Source of the DNA: Rhodobiaceae bacterium
Lineage (GTDB): Bacteria > Pseudomonadota > Alphaproteobacteria > Parvibaculales > Parvibaculaceae
Direction: 5' to 3'
Length of the DNA stretch: 64,000 bases
NCBI GenBank assembly: GCA_003330885.1
Contig: CP030277.1
Location: 2,964,001 to 3,028,000, forward strand
Shown here: positions 26,302 through 34,394 of the stretch, piece after piece
How positions within the stretch are numbered: position 1 is the first letter of the stretch
Layout: each line of letters begins with the position of its first letter
Made by a program: the position numbers and the translations under genes
Notes under the pieces: model-generated
The model's database searches: none
The model's input: only the letters and a program-made list of their open reading frames with translations
Told to the model about the DNA's origin: nothing

Positions 26302-27360
26302 TCAGTCGCTTTCATCAATTGTCAAAAGCGCCCCCACGAGCTCGTCGACAAGGCCCTCTACCACCTGGTCGCAATAAAGCACCTCGCCCAGCACCCCGCC
26401 CGGCGTCCCCGCAAGCCCACCAACCATAAGGGCCAGCGGACCCGGCAGCGGACCATAAGCGCGGCGGTCTGCGCCGATGCGCACGCCGGTCCGCCGACAG
26501 GTCAACGCTTCCCGATTGCCAACATAGGCGGCGGCGACAAGATCAAACGGGTAGAAGCCATCAATGCCGGCCATTTCCTGCCAGAAGGCCAGCCAGCCCT
26601 CCGACAATAAAACGAGCTCCCCTGCAATCCCGCCCCTCTGAGCGAGAGCCCGCATATCTTCTGATGTGAGTGTCACCTGGCGTGCCGCTTCGTAGGGTAT
26701 GAGTGTCACCGACGAGGACAAGGCCATCACAGCTCTCGCGGCATCAGGGTCCTGCACGAAATTAAAATCTGTGAAGATCGGACCGTGGCCAAAGAAAGCA
26801 GCGCCAGCAGATCCTTCCGCCGGATGAAAGAGATGGCCTTCTCGCTTGCCCATCACGGCAACGACTTCCTCAACATTGCCAACGAGAGACGGACCAGCGG
26901 CAAATACGGCCCCCAGGTTTGTTAAAGGACCAAGAGCAAGAATAGTGAGCGGCTCATCTTCTAAGGCTTGAGCCAACGCGTCAGTTGCGGGCGTCGGCGA
27001 AACGGCTCCTGGCCCCGCTGCGCCACGATAGACCGGCGCTGCACCACCAACTATCTCTCGGGCAATCCTGTCTGTCTCTTCCAAAGGCGCATTCCCAAAC
27101 ACAGTTGAGACACCCACAATCTCAATGTCCGGGCGCGACAGAAGGTAGACAAGCGCAAAGCAATCATCTGGATCAACACGGCCGGGCACACCGCAAGCGG
27201 CATCGGCATCAACCCAGACTCGCTTTGGCAGCGCCTGCCGTTCGTCCCAAGCGACGACGACGGGGCCAGCCACTGGAAGCTCCGCAAGTGCGGGAGAGCC
27301 GAGCAGACACAACAGCAACAGATACATGTATTCAATAGGCAAGGTTTTGCGCATCATCAT
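26302..27360 (-). CDS. Exported nucleoside hydrolase (inosine-uridine-preferring type)
   Basis: 352 residues from the ATG at 27360 (GGAG 5 bases upstream); a longer frame exists but lacks a good start. The signal peptide ends at SPALAELPV. The calcium-binding N-terminal motif of the family appears in an expanded form, DADAACGVPGRVDPDDCFAL, where the aspartates of the usual DTDxGxDDA are kept around a short insertion. LALGPLTNLGAV and FNFVQDPDAARAV (the NxxxDPEA motif) also match. It would hydrolyse nucleosides to base and ribose outside the inner membrane. It is divergent from an MFS carrier gene. Confidence 0.88.
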   Translation of the reverse strand: MMMRKTLPIEYMYLLLLCLLGSPALAELPVAGPVVVAWDERQALPKRVWVDADAACGVPGRVDPDDCFALVYLLSRPDIEIVGVSTVFGNAPLEETDRIAREIVGGAAPVYRGAAGPGAVSPTPATDALAQALEDEPLTILALGPLTNLGAVFAAGPSLVGNVEEVVAVMGKREGHLFHPAEGSAGAAFFGHGPIFTDFNFVQDPDAARAVMALSSSVTLIPYEAARQVTLTSEDMRALAQRGGIAGELVLLSEGWLAFWQEMAGIDGFYPFDLVAAAYVGNREALTCRRTGVRIGADRRAYGPLPGPLALMVGGLAGTPGGVLGEVLYCDQVVEGLVDELVGALLTIDESD

Positions 27361-27497
27361 TTTGGCTCCGGCGCAATGCCGCGAAACGCAGGTCAATGAA
27401 GAGCCAAATCTGATGTCATGTTTGTAACCGCAGTGTTTCAGACGCTGAACAGGTGCAGACGCTTGCATGATGTGGAAACTAGGCGTAGCAGGGGCAC

Positions 27498-28751
27498 ATG
27501 TTCGCGCCGTTCCTGTCCTATCTGCGTTTCATACGTGGTCATAAATCCTTGCTGACCTTTGGGCTGCTCATGACTTTCGGGTCGAGCTTCGGTCAGTCCT
27601 TCTTTGTCGGCCTTTACCAGATGCCGCTCCGGGAGATGTATGACCTGTCAGCCTCTGCCTTTGGTGGTGCTTTTTCATTCGTCACGCTCTTAAGTGCAGC
27701 CGCCCTGCCCTGGACCGGACGCGTGATTGATCAGGTTAAGCTTCGCACCTTTTCGACCACGGTCATTCTGGTGCTCAGCGCAGCGGCCCTCGCGATTGCA
27801 TTGGTCCCGTCTTTCTGGATGTTTGTTGTCGCTCTCTTTTTCCTGCGCCATTTCGGGCAGGGGCTTATGTCCCATACGTCGTCCACCGCCATGGGGCGCT
27901 ACTTCTCCGTCAATCGCGGCAAGGCCGTTACCATCTCCGCGGCTGGCTACAGTTTTGGCGAAGCCATCTTCCCCGCCATCGCAGTCGCACTGATCGCACT
28001 CGTCGGCTGGCGCGAAAGTTGGATCATCTACGCCGCCGTTCTCTTGCTGGTTTTACTGCCGCTCACTTATGGCTTGGTGCGCACGGATCCAAAACCAGAA
28101 ACCGTGGCAAACTCAGCCGATGAAACCGGACCTATGGACCGCACCGCCAAGCGAGACTGGACCCGCGCAGAAGTCATGCGCGATCCCCGCTTTTACATTC
28201 TGGTGCCCGCCATGATGGCACCCGCCTTCATCCTCACAGGCTTTTTTGTGCACCAGGGTTACCTCGCTCAATCAAAGGGCTGGCCCATTGAACTTGTGGC
28301 AGCCGGTTTCTCTGTCTTTGCAATTGTAAAACTGGTGGCCTCACTTCTTGCCGGGCCTTTTGCTGATCGGTTCGGTTTTCGACCGCTCATCGCCCTCTAC
28401 ATGGTGCCGCTTGCCTTCTCCATGATCGCTTTGGGTACAATAGACGCGACCTATGGCATCTTTCTTTATTTCACACTGGCTGGCATTTCGACCGGCGGCG
28501 CCATGGCAGTCGGCGGCCTGTTGTGGCCAGAGCTCTATGGCACCAAGCATCTCGGCGCCATCCGCTCGCTCAGCGTGTCGCTCATGGTTTTCGCAACGGC
28601 GCTTGCACCAGTAACCTTTGGATGGCTGATAGATGCCGGTCTCGGCGCCAACATGATCGCCCATATTTCACTTGGCTATAGCGTGGTGGCCGTGGCGCTC
28701 GTAATTTTCTTCCTTTGGCGGGAAAAATCTCAGAACCGGGCGCCCACCTGA
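27498..28751 (+). CDS. MFS transporter
   Basis: 417 residues with 12 predicted transmembrane helices and the usual central cytoplasmic loop (about 195-230, rich in charge). It has no exact specificity signature. The GRVIDQVKLRTFSTTV segment after helix 2 is the family's motif A region (G-x-x-x-D-R-x-G type), and SLLAGPFADRFGFRPL repeats it in the second half. Since it is divergent from a nucleoside hydrolase, import of a nucleobase, nucleoside or sugar is a reasonable guess, but monocarboxylate-type carriers look similar. AGGGG lies 4 bases before the ATG. Confidence 0.88.
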   Translation: MFAPFLSYLRFIRGHKSLLTFGLLMTFGSSFGQSFFVGLYQMPLREMYDLSASAFGGAFSFVTLLSAAALPWTGRVIDQVKLRTFSTTVILVLSAAALAIALVPSFWMFVVALFFLRHFGQGLMSHTSSTAMGRYFSVNRGKAVTISAAGYSFGEAIFPAIAVALIALVGWRESWIIYAAVLLLVLLPLTYGLVRTDPKPETVANSADETGPMDRTAKRDWTRAEVMRDPRFYILVPAMMAPAFILTGFFVHQGYLAQSKGWPIELVAAGFSVFAIVKLVASLLAGPFADRFGFRPLIALYMVPLAFSMIALGTIDATYGIFLYFTLAGISTGGAMAVGGLLWPELYGTKHLGAIRSLSVSLMVFATALAPVTFGWLIDAGLGANMIAHISLGYSVVAVALVIFFLWREKSQNRAPT

Positions 28752-28794
28752 CCTAGCCCTTGATATGCCCGCGCACCACGCTAAGTCCGTCTGA

Positions 28795-29010
28795 ATGGCT
28801 ATAAGTGAAGACACAACTCAGACGAACCCAGACGTTTCCCAAACAGCCCGAACTCTGGTCGGTCAGTATGGCGATGATGCTGCCGTGATTGCCACCCTGC
28901 GGGCCGCTGAGCTCGCCGCAACAGGAAATGTGGATGGCTTGTTCTTTTGGGATTCCGTTATCGAACTGATCGAGGACATGGCCGAAGGCAAAGCGCCTCA
29001 GGACGCTTAA
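28795..29010 (+). CDS. Small conserved-type hypothetical protein
   Basis: 71 residues, acidic, predicted helical, with TLRAAELAATGNVDGLFFWDSVIELIEDM as its core. It has no signal peptide or membrane span. It starts 43 bases after the MFS gene and ends 11 bases before the convergent monooxygenase gene. It fills the gap with coding-like codon use and resembles the short alphaproteobacterial proteins of unknown function that carry this kind of helical core. The ribosome site is weak. Confidence 0.65.
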   Translation: MAISEDTTQTNPDVSQTARTLVGQYGDDAAVIATLRAAELAATGNVDGLFFWDSVIELIEDMAEGKAPQDA

Positions 29011-29021
29011 AGCTGAGCCAA

Positions 29022-30257
29022 CTAATCTCCAGAACCACTCTGCTCAATCTCAATGCCGGGCGGCACCAGCGTCCCGCCAACCGTATGCCCGAGCACTGTC
29101 GGCACGAAGGGAAACTTGGTAGCAGGCATAAAGAACCGATCTCTAAGCCAGGGCAGAACCCGACTGTCTGATTGATAGACCGGCGTAAAGACGTGACTGG
29201 CAGCCTGATAGAAACGCAGATGAAACCGCCGCGCTCGCGCATAAGCCCTGAACGCCTGCTCGGGATCTGGAGCCCCCGCAAACACCCGGCCCAACGCATA
29301 GGCATCGAGCAGAGCCATATTCACCCCCTGCCCCAATTGCGGACTGGTGGCATGTGCTGCATCCCCAATGGAAACGACCCGCCCCTTGTACGGGGTCATG
29401 AGCGTGTGATGCCCATAGCGTGCAAAGGTGAGGTCATGCACATCTGTGATGAGGGACAGCAACCCCTCTGTCTCGGGCCACAAGGCGAGCACTTGGTCTT
29501 TCCAGGCATCAAGGCCACCAGCCTGCCAGGCGGCAAACCCTTCCTGCTTCAAACTCCAGAAGAACGCGGTGTAGGTGCTGCTTGAAGAAGTGATGCGCCC
29601 GATAGGAAGGACGCCCACCATTTTGCTCGAGCGGGAATAAACCTGCTCAAGGGTCGACGACGAAAACGCTGACAGCGTCGTTCCGCCATTTGTTTCAAGG
29701 CTCGCCCAGAGTGCACCAAACGGCAGCTCCCGCATTTTGTGGTGTGGCCAGATCTGCCGACGAATAGGCGAACGCGAGCCCAGCGCATCAATCACAAAAT
29801 CAAACGGACCGACAAGACGGGCGGACTGAGTTTCAAACGAGGGACGCCGGTCGCCCCCCTCTTGCACCCCTGTCACCGTCGCACCCGTCTCAACATCAAT
29901 GCCCGCGTGCGCGACCGCATCAAACAACACATTAAAGAGGGCGGCGCGATGAACCGCCAGTCCGTGGCGCCCCGGCTGCGCCCAATCGTAGCGCACATCA
30001 AGAACACGCCGCCGCGACGGGTGCGCATGTCCGAGCATGCGGTCGATCTGGACACCGAGCGCGCGAATGCCCCCCTCAAGTCCAAGCGATGCGAGAACCG
30101 CGACGCCCGTGGGTTGCAACACAAGCCCTGAGCCAATGGGCTGAGGTTCTTCCAGCTGATCAACAAGCGTGACGCGGTGACCTTGGGCTTTGAGGAAAAG
30201 CGCAATCGACAGTCCCGCCGGCCCGCATCCCGCAATTCCGATATGATATTTTTTCAT
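29022..30257 (-). CDS. FAD-dependent monooxygenase
   Basis: 411 residues from the ATG at 30257, which has a GGGGGTGG site just upstream. It has the N-terminal FAD Rossmann motif YHIGIAGCGPAGLSIALFLKAQGHRVTLVDQ and the class A second FAD motif GRVVSIGDAAHATSPQLGQGVNMALLDA near residue 285. This is the p-hydroxybenzoate hydroxylase-like/UbiH-like group, which hydroxylates aromatic or related compounds using NAD(P)H and O2. The substrate is not evident. It is divergent from the SRPBCC gene, with about 175 bases between the two starts. Confidence 0.92.
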   Translation of the reverse strand: MKKYHIGIAGCGPAGLSIALFLKAQGHRVTLVDQLEEPQPIGSGLVLQPTGVAVLASLGLEGGIRALGVQIDRMLGHAHPSRRRVLDVRYDWAQPGRHGLAVHRAALFNVLFDAVAHAGIDVETGATVTGVQEGGDRRPSFETQSARLVGPFDFVIDALGSRSPIRRQIWPHHKMRELPFGALWASLETNGGTTLSAFSSSTLEQVYSRSSKMVGVLPIGRITSSSSTYTAFFWSLKQEGFAAWQAGGLDAWKDQVLALWPETEGLLSLITDVHDLTFARYGHHTLMTPYKGRVVSIGDAAHATSPQLGQGVNMALLDAYALGRVFAGAPDPEQAFRAYARARRFHLRFYQAASHVFTPVYQSDSRVLPWLRDRFFMPATKFPFVPTVLGHTVGGTLVPPGIEIEQSGSGD

Positions 30258-30433
30258 CCACCCCCAACCGACTTCATCTGTCTTCGCTTCACGCACCTAT
30301 AAAGCACAGAAATCGGGCGGTGAGCAGTGCGGCCCGCCGTCGCGAGGCAAACCTGCACCAACCGACAAGAGATTGCAGGCCCAAGGGCCCGTGCCCATAT
30401 GGAAAGGAAATCACCCGTGCGAGGAGGGGCTCC

Positions 30434-30862
30434 ATGAAAGTTGAACATACAATCGAGATCGACGCGCCGGCCGAAACCGTTTGGGCGGTGACAACAGACA
30501 TCAACAATTGGCCGGACTGGACCCCAACCGTCGAAAAGGCCGCCCGTCAGGACGACGGGCCTTTCCGCGTCGGCAGCCATGCCCGCATGCAACAGCCCGG
30601 CATGCCGGAAGCCATCTGGACGGTGATTGAAGTGGACGACGGACAGAGCTTCGCCTGGGATACGCACATGCGCGGCATCCACTTCACCGCAACCCATCAC
30701 ACAGTGCCAACAGAAACGGGCTGCACCAACACGCTGGGTCTCGAGCTAAAAAGCGTGCTCGCTTTCCTGCTTTGGCCCCTCGCCAAACGCCAGGCACTTA
30801 AGACGCTGGAAACAGAGAACAAGGGCCTCAAAGAGTTTTGTGAGGCAAAAACCTCAACGTAG
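30434..30862 (+). CDS. SRPBCC (START/Bet v1-like) family protein
   Basis: 142 residues from the ATG at 30434 with a strong GAGGAGGGG site; a longer frame upstream is not needed. It starts MKVEHTIEIDAPAETVWAVTTDINNWPDWTPTV, the classic first strand and helices of polyketide-cyclase/SRPBCC proteins, and continues with the IPGxxxxW-like WTVIEVDDGQSFAWDT strand. It probably binds a hydrophobic ligand. Its link to the divergent monooxygenase is possible but unproven. Confidence 0.9.
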   Translation: MKVEHTIEIDAPAETVWAVTTDINNWPDWTPTVEKAARQDDGPFRVGSHARMQQPGMPEAIWTVIEVDDGQSFAWDTHMRGIHFTATHHTVPTETGCTNTLGLELKSVLAFLLWPLAKRQALKTLETENKGLKEFCEAKTST

Positions 30863-30879
30863 GACCAACACCATCTGCA

Positions 30880-31326
30880 CTACTCGCCGCACTCTTGCGT
30901 CAAAGCAGCTTCAGCAAGGAATCCAAGCAGCGCCTTTCGATCATCCGCGTCCTTGACACCCGCATAACCCATGAAGGTACCAGGAACTGTTCCACGCGGA
31001 TCTTCAATGAAGGAGAGAAGTTTCTCCTCTTCCCACACAAGCCCACTTGAGAGCATCGCGCCAGAGTAACGAAACCCTGGCACAGTGCCCGCCGCGCGCC
31101 CTACCACACCACACAGGCGCGGACCGGTTCGATTGCGGGCAAGCGAGTGACAGGCCTGACACCGGCTGAAAACCTTTTCGCCGAGACCTGCCTGCCCCCC
31201 CGGGGCATGCGCCACGGCCATAGAACTCGAATTGGAACTGGAACCGGCACCGGCACCGGCACCAAACAAACCCAACGCCACAGCCAGCCCCGACAGGAAT
31301 AACACAAACCTTGAATGGCCCATCAT
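30880..31326 (-). CDS. Exported class I cytochrome c
   Basis: 148 residues. The signal peptide is followed by a Gly/Ala/Ser low-complexity linker (GAGAGAGSSSNSSSM). One CxxCH heme site, CQACHSL, lies near residue 56, and the distal Met is probably in PGTFMGYAGVKDADD. The segment KVFSRCQACHSLARNRTGPRLCGVVGRAAG matches the mitochondrial-like cytochrome c2 family. The start overlaps the stop of the ferritin-like gene (ATGA), indicating one operon and probable coupling. It likely passes electrons in the periplasm. Confidence 0.92.
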   Translation of the reverse strand: MMGHSRFVLFLSGLAVALGLFGAGAGAGSSSNSSSMAVAHAPGGQAGLGEKVFSRCQACHSLARNRTGPRLCGVVGRAAGTVPGFRYSGAMLSSGLVWEEEKLLSFIEDPRGTVPGTFMGYAGVKDADDRKALLGFLAEAALTQECGE

Positions 31327-31904
31327 TCGACAAAGGCAACGGGAACAGGGTCTTCACCAAGAGCATTGCGAAGGACCGCCCAGTGCATCGCCTCGTCCCC
31401 AAGAATAGAGGCGGCAACTTTCGCAAGCCCTCGATCATCGAGAATAGGAACCGCACCGAGATAGGCACTCACCGCCCCCTTCTCAAGCCCTGCAGCAAGA
31501 CGCAACACCGCCGCTTCATCTGTCAGCTTATCGAGAGGAAAGCCATAGTCCGCGAGAGGTTCATTCGGCGTGCCGCCCAGTTTCTGTACGGTGGCAACAA
31601 GTGCCTCCGCATGCTCTTGATGGTGATCGCGAAAGCTGATGCCAAGTTTCAAAGCACCGGCAGAGAGCAACCCGCTTGCAGCACCCAGTTCATAAGCAGC
31701 AATCGCTTCATACTCTGTGGAGACCGCAGCGTTCAGTATGGCAACATCGTTTTCACTTGCCTGAGCCTCACCAATCAACGTGCGGCCGCCTGCGCCCGCC
31801 ATCATCGCGAGGGCTGCGCCAGACAACACCATCGTGCTGCCATTGGTGAGGAAGCGGCGCCTCCCCGCCACAATTGTTTTTTTGGACTTGTTCGTCTCAG
31901 TCAT
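31323..31904 (-). CDS. Tat-exported ferritin-like domain protein
   Basis: 193 residues. A twin-arginine signal (GRRRFLTNGSTMVLSGAALAMMAGAGG) predicts export in the folded state. The mature part is a four-helix bundle with EYEAIAAYELG, FRDHHQEHAEALV, and GDEAMHWAVLR, giving the Glu/His pattern of a di-iron or ferritin-like site. It is close to Ferritin_2/DUF4439-type proteins. It is followed by a cytochrome c overlapping by 4 bases and preceded by the ECF sigma fusion, so the three may form a stress- or redox-responsive operon. Confidence 0.9.
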   Translation of the reverse strand: MTETNKSKKTIVAGRRRFLTNGSTMVLSGAALAMMAGAGGRTLIGEAQASENDVAILNAAVSTEYEAIAAYELGAASGLLSAGALKLGISFRDHHQEHAEALVATVQKLGGTPNEPLADYGFPLDKLTDEAAVLRLAAGLEKGAVSAYLGAVPILDDRGLAKVAASILGDEAMHWAVLRNALGEDPVPVAFVE

Positions 31905-31996
31905 TGCCGTCTCCCGGTCAGGTGGTCATGCGGCCAAGTTGGCCGTACCCCCTTAACCCAGGCGCAGCGCGAATGGATGCGAAAGCGCAACCAAAT

Positions 31997-32908
31997 TCAT
32001 CCAAGTAAATAGATGCCCATCAGTACAAAGAATGTTGCAAGAAGCACCAGGCCATGCTGCCCCCGAAATGGCATCCCGCGACCGGCAATGGTTTCTCGCG
32101 AGATGACATCCCAGACTGCATCGCGGGGACGCACGGGCGCTAACAGGGTGAGCAGTGCGGAAAAATCGTCTGCCCATCTATCTGCAGCAGCGCAATATTT
32201 GGCATCTAAATCACGCCGTCGCTGAAAAGCCGGGGTCGCAGTGGGCGGAAGCACACCCAACTCATGTTCTGCGGCCAGAAGGTCATGAACCGCCTCACCA
32301 CGCAGATCTGTACTGTCGCCAAGACATCGCCCCATCTGATGCAGGCCTCGTCGGACCCAGCTTTTTGCTGTACCAAGCGGCACCTCCAATCGGCTGGCAA
32401 GCTCTTGATGGGTGAGCCCCTCAAAATAGACCAGGAGAAGCGCACGCTTCTTTTCCGCATCGACATTCCCAAGGCATGCCCTGACACGACGGACCCGCTC
32501 CGCTGATAATACTTTGTCAAAGCCCGAAACAGCATGCGCATCCGGGGCGTCCGCCATGTCATACCCATCATCGACAGCCGCCGACTGTCGGTGTGCTTTT
32601 GCGCCAAGTGTTCGTGCCCGGTTGCGCACCACGGTGGTAATCCAGGCGAGCGCTGTACCGCGCAAGTGGTCAAACTGCGAAGCTGACTTCCAGACACGGA
32701 TGTAACCTTCCTGCAGAGCTTCTTCAGCAAGGTCGGCACGTCCCGTCGTTCTGAGGCAAAGCGCATAGAGCCGTGGACTTGTTAGCTCATAAAGCTCTGA
32801 AAAGGCGCGGCGATCGGAGCGCGCGACGGCATGGAGGAGAGCGCGCAGTGGGTCCTGCGACGGCACTTCTGCCATATCTTCAAACATTACATCAGCGCTC
32901 TGCACCAT
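31997..32908 (-). CDS. ECF sigma factor fused to an anti-sigma-like domain and a C-terminal membrane anchor
   Basis: 303 residues from the ATG at 32908, chosen for its GGAGG site 7 bases upstream; an ATG 12 codons earlier lacks one. Region 2 (about 32-100: RAFSELYELTSPRLYALCLR...EEALQEGYIRVWKSASQFD) binds core polymerase and the -10 element. Region 4 (about 145-196: LLLVYFEGLTHQELASRLEVPLGTAKSWVRRGL) binds -35. Without a stop, residues 207-271 continue into text typical of the RskA-type anti-sigma N-domain (LLAAEHELGVLPPTATPAFQ, ADDFSALLTLLAPVRPRDAVWDVI). The protein ends in one transmembrane helix (286-302) with no periplasmic domain. The first gene of an operon with the ferritin-like and cytochrome c genes. 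Confidence 0.85.
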   Translation of the reverse strand: MVQSADVMFEDMAEVPSQDPLRALLHAVARSDRRAFSELYELTSPRLYALCLRTTGRADLAEEALQEGYIRVWKSASQFDHLRGTALAWITTVVRNRARTLGAKAHRQSAAVDDGYDMADAPDAHAVSGFDKVLSAERVRRVRACLGNVDAEKKRALLLVYFEGLTHQELASRLEVPLGTAKSWVRRGLHQMGRCLGDSTDLRGEAVHDLLAAEHELGVLPPTATPAFQRRRDLDAKYCAAADRWADDFSALLTLLAPVRPRDAVWDVISRETIAGRGMPFRGQHGLVLLATFFVLMGIYLLG

Positions 32909-33040
32909 GAGGAAGCCTCCTGTCATAGCTTCAAATAAAGGCAACTCGACCTTTACCCCTCAAATATGGGAACGGATGCATCAAAGTGCGGCCACCTTGG
33001 TGTGAAAGCACACCAAAAGGGTGCCCCTACGGCGTTTTCA

Positions 33041-33214
33041 TTGACTTACCCGTCAGAACCCCTATATGTGCACGTACTGATTACATTCGATGTGCGCTAC
33101 GTGACCGACCGGCTTGCCGATCAGCTTATTTATCCCCTGAAAATGTGACCAATTGCGACCCGCATGTGCACAAGGCCCGTGTGGACTTAATCACTTACGT
33201 CAGAGGAAAAATCC
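33041..33214 (+). promoter_or_regulatory. Promoter and structured 5' leader of csp copy 1
   Basis: TTGACT (33041-33046) with TATATG 16 bases later fits a sigma-70 promoter. The leader contains ACATTCGATGTGCGCT (33083-33098), a hairpin with a CUUG tetraloop (stem 33110-33112/33117-33119), and CTTATTTATCCCCTGA (within 33122-33148). All three elements recur at exactly 500 bases further right before copy 2. This is likely a temperature- or translation-sensing leader, as known for cold-shock mRNAs. Confidence 0.7.
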
Positions 33215-33424
33215 ATGACAACCGGAACAGTTAAATTCTTCAACGCTTCTAAAGGCTTCGGCTTCATTGAGCCAGAAGATGGCGGCAAAGACGCATTCGT
33301 GCACATTTCTGCTGTTGAACGCGCAGGTCTCTCAACACTCAACGAAGGCCAGAAGGTCTCTTATGAGCTTGAGCCAGGCCGCGACGGCAAGTCTTCTGCT
33401 GAGAACATCTCAGTCGTCGACTAA
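33215..33424 (+). CDS. Cold-shock protein (CspA family), copy 1
   Basis: 69 residues, the standard length of a single OB-fold cold-shock domain. The RNA-binding motifs RNP1 (KGFGFIEPE) and RNP2 (DAFVHIS) are intact. It acts as an RNA chaperone in the cytoplasm. An AGAGGAA site stands before the ATG, a structured leader precedes it, and a terminator follows. The next gene is a near-identical paralogue with the same leader. Confidence 0.97.
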   Translation: MTTGTVKFFNASKGFGFIEPEDGGKDAFVHISAVERAGLSTLNEGQKVSYELEPGRDGKSSAENISVVD

Positions 33425-33460
33425 TAGCGACTTGCATTCGGTCGGCAACGACCGGTGACG

Positions 33461-33495
33461 AAACCGCCTCCAGCCTTTGTTGGGGGCGGTTTTTC
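33461..33495 (+). terminator. Terminator after csp copy 1
   Basis: AACCGCCTCCA / TGGGGGCGGTT hairpin with a loop around GCCTTTGT is followed by TTTT. It lies 37 bases after the stop codon. Confidence 0.88.
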
Positions 33496-33538
33496 TATGC
33501 GCGCTGTCCAACAAAGTGAAATCTCAATTCTCCTTTTA

Positions 33539-33717
33539 TTGACTTGGGCGCAAAAATCGGCGTAAATCCTCGAATACGTTCTACATTCGATGCGCGCTAA
33601 ATGAATTTCCGGTTCGCCGGCGAGCTTATCTATCCCCTGACAATGTGATCGTTGAAGACCCGTTCTTGCGCGCGGTGCGCAGGTGCGGACTAAATACGTG
33701 TTAGAGGAACTACCAAT
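33539..33717 (+). promoter_or_regulatory. Promoter and structured 5' leader of csp copy 2
   Basis: TTGACT at 33539-33544 is followed by a weak -10 (TAAATC, near 33563). The leader repeats the elements of copy 1: ACATTCGATGCGCGCT (33583-33598), a CCGG-UUCG-CCGG tetraloop hairpin (33609-33620), and CTTATCTATCCCCTGA (within 33622-33648). The hairpin keeps its place while its loop changes from CUUG to UUCG, which supports a selected RNA structure. Confidence 0.7.
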
Positions 33718-33927
33718 ATGCCTACAGGCACAGTCAAATTTTTCAACGCAACCAAAGGCTACGGCTTCATCGAGCCAGAAGACGGCAGCAAAGATGCATT
33801 TGTGCACATTTCTGCTGTTGAGCGTGCAGGTCTCTCCACGCTGAACGAAGGCCAGAAAGTTTCTTTCGAGCTGGAAGTCGGCCGCAATGGCAAGTCTTCC
33901 GCTGAGAACCTCTCGGTTGTTGAATAA
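33718..33927 (+). CDS. Cold-shock protein (CspA family), copy 2
   Basis: 69 residues, differing from copy 1 at only about nine positions (for example KGYGFIEPE versus KGFGFIEPE in RNP1). RNP2 DAFVHIS is unchanged. It has the same leader design, ribosome site AGAGGAA and individual terminator as copy 1, so the pair arose by duplication of the whole transcription unit. Confidence 0.97.
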   Translation: MPTGTVKFFNATKGYGFIEPEDGSKDAFVHISAVERAGLSTLNEGQKVSFELEVGRNGKSSAENLSVVE

Positions 33928-33948
33928 GCTCTAGTCATACAGAGTTTT

Positions 33949-33986
33949 AAGCCGCCCTTGGGTGATCCTGAGGGCGGCTTTTTTGT
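33949..33986 (+). terminator. Terminator after csp copy 2
   Basis: AAGCCGCCCTTGGG / CCTGAGGGCGGCTT hairpin (stem of about 9 bp, AAGCCGCCC/GGGCGGCTT) is followed by a T6 run. It could also act for the convergent YjbR gene. Confidence 0.9.
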
Positions 33987-34004
33987 GCTCGCCGCTGTGA
34001 GCAA

Positions 34005-34385
34005 TCACCCCCCCTGATTGAGACCCAGTTCTTTCTGTTTCTTCTTCGAAAGTCCGAGCGACACGATCCGGTGAGACTCTTTGATATAGGCCTTGAGATC
34101 CTTGTCGGAGAGGCCGGGCTTCTCGTAATTCTGGATCCAGCTCATGCCGCGCGAAGCGAGATAAGGTGCGGGGCGCAAGCCCGGCTCTTCCTTCAACATC
34201 TCAAAGGCAATCTTGGAGACTTTGAAGGTCACCGCAGCCTTGGGTTTTCCTGACGTGGCCTCATCCCAGCCGCCAATGGCAAAAACCTTGCCGCCCACTT
34301 TCCAGACGTGAGACCCACCCCACTGCACCACGTGAGTGGTCGCCGGAAGGCTGCCGCAGAACTTGTTATATTGCTCATAGGTCAA
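34005..34385 (-). CDS. MmcQ/YjbR family DNA-binding protein
   Basis: 126 residues of the YjbR/MmcQ (CyaY-like fold) family. Signatures are LPATTHVVQWGGSHVWKVGGKVFAIGG and the C-terminal SHRIVSLGLSKKKQKEL. The only usable start is a TTG at 34385, 9 bases past the stop of the cyclopropane synthase gene, so translation is probably coupled. YjbR proteins are annotated as possible DNA-binding or metal/ligand proteins and the true role is unknown. Confidence 0.9.
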   Translation of the reverse strand: MTYEQYNKFCGSLPATTHVVQWGGSHVWKVGGKVFAIGGWDEATSGKPKAAVTFKVSKIAFEMLKEEPGLRPAPYLASRGMSWIQNYEKPGLSDKDLKAYIKESHRIVSLGLSKKKQKELGLNQGG

Positions 34386-34394
34386 GGGCGTGCC

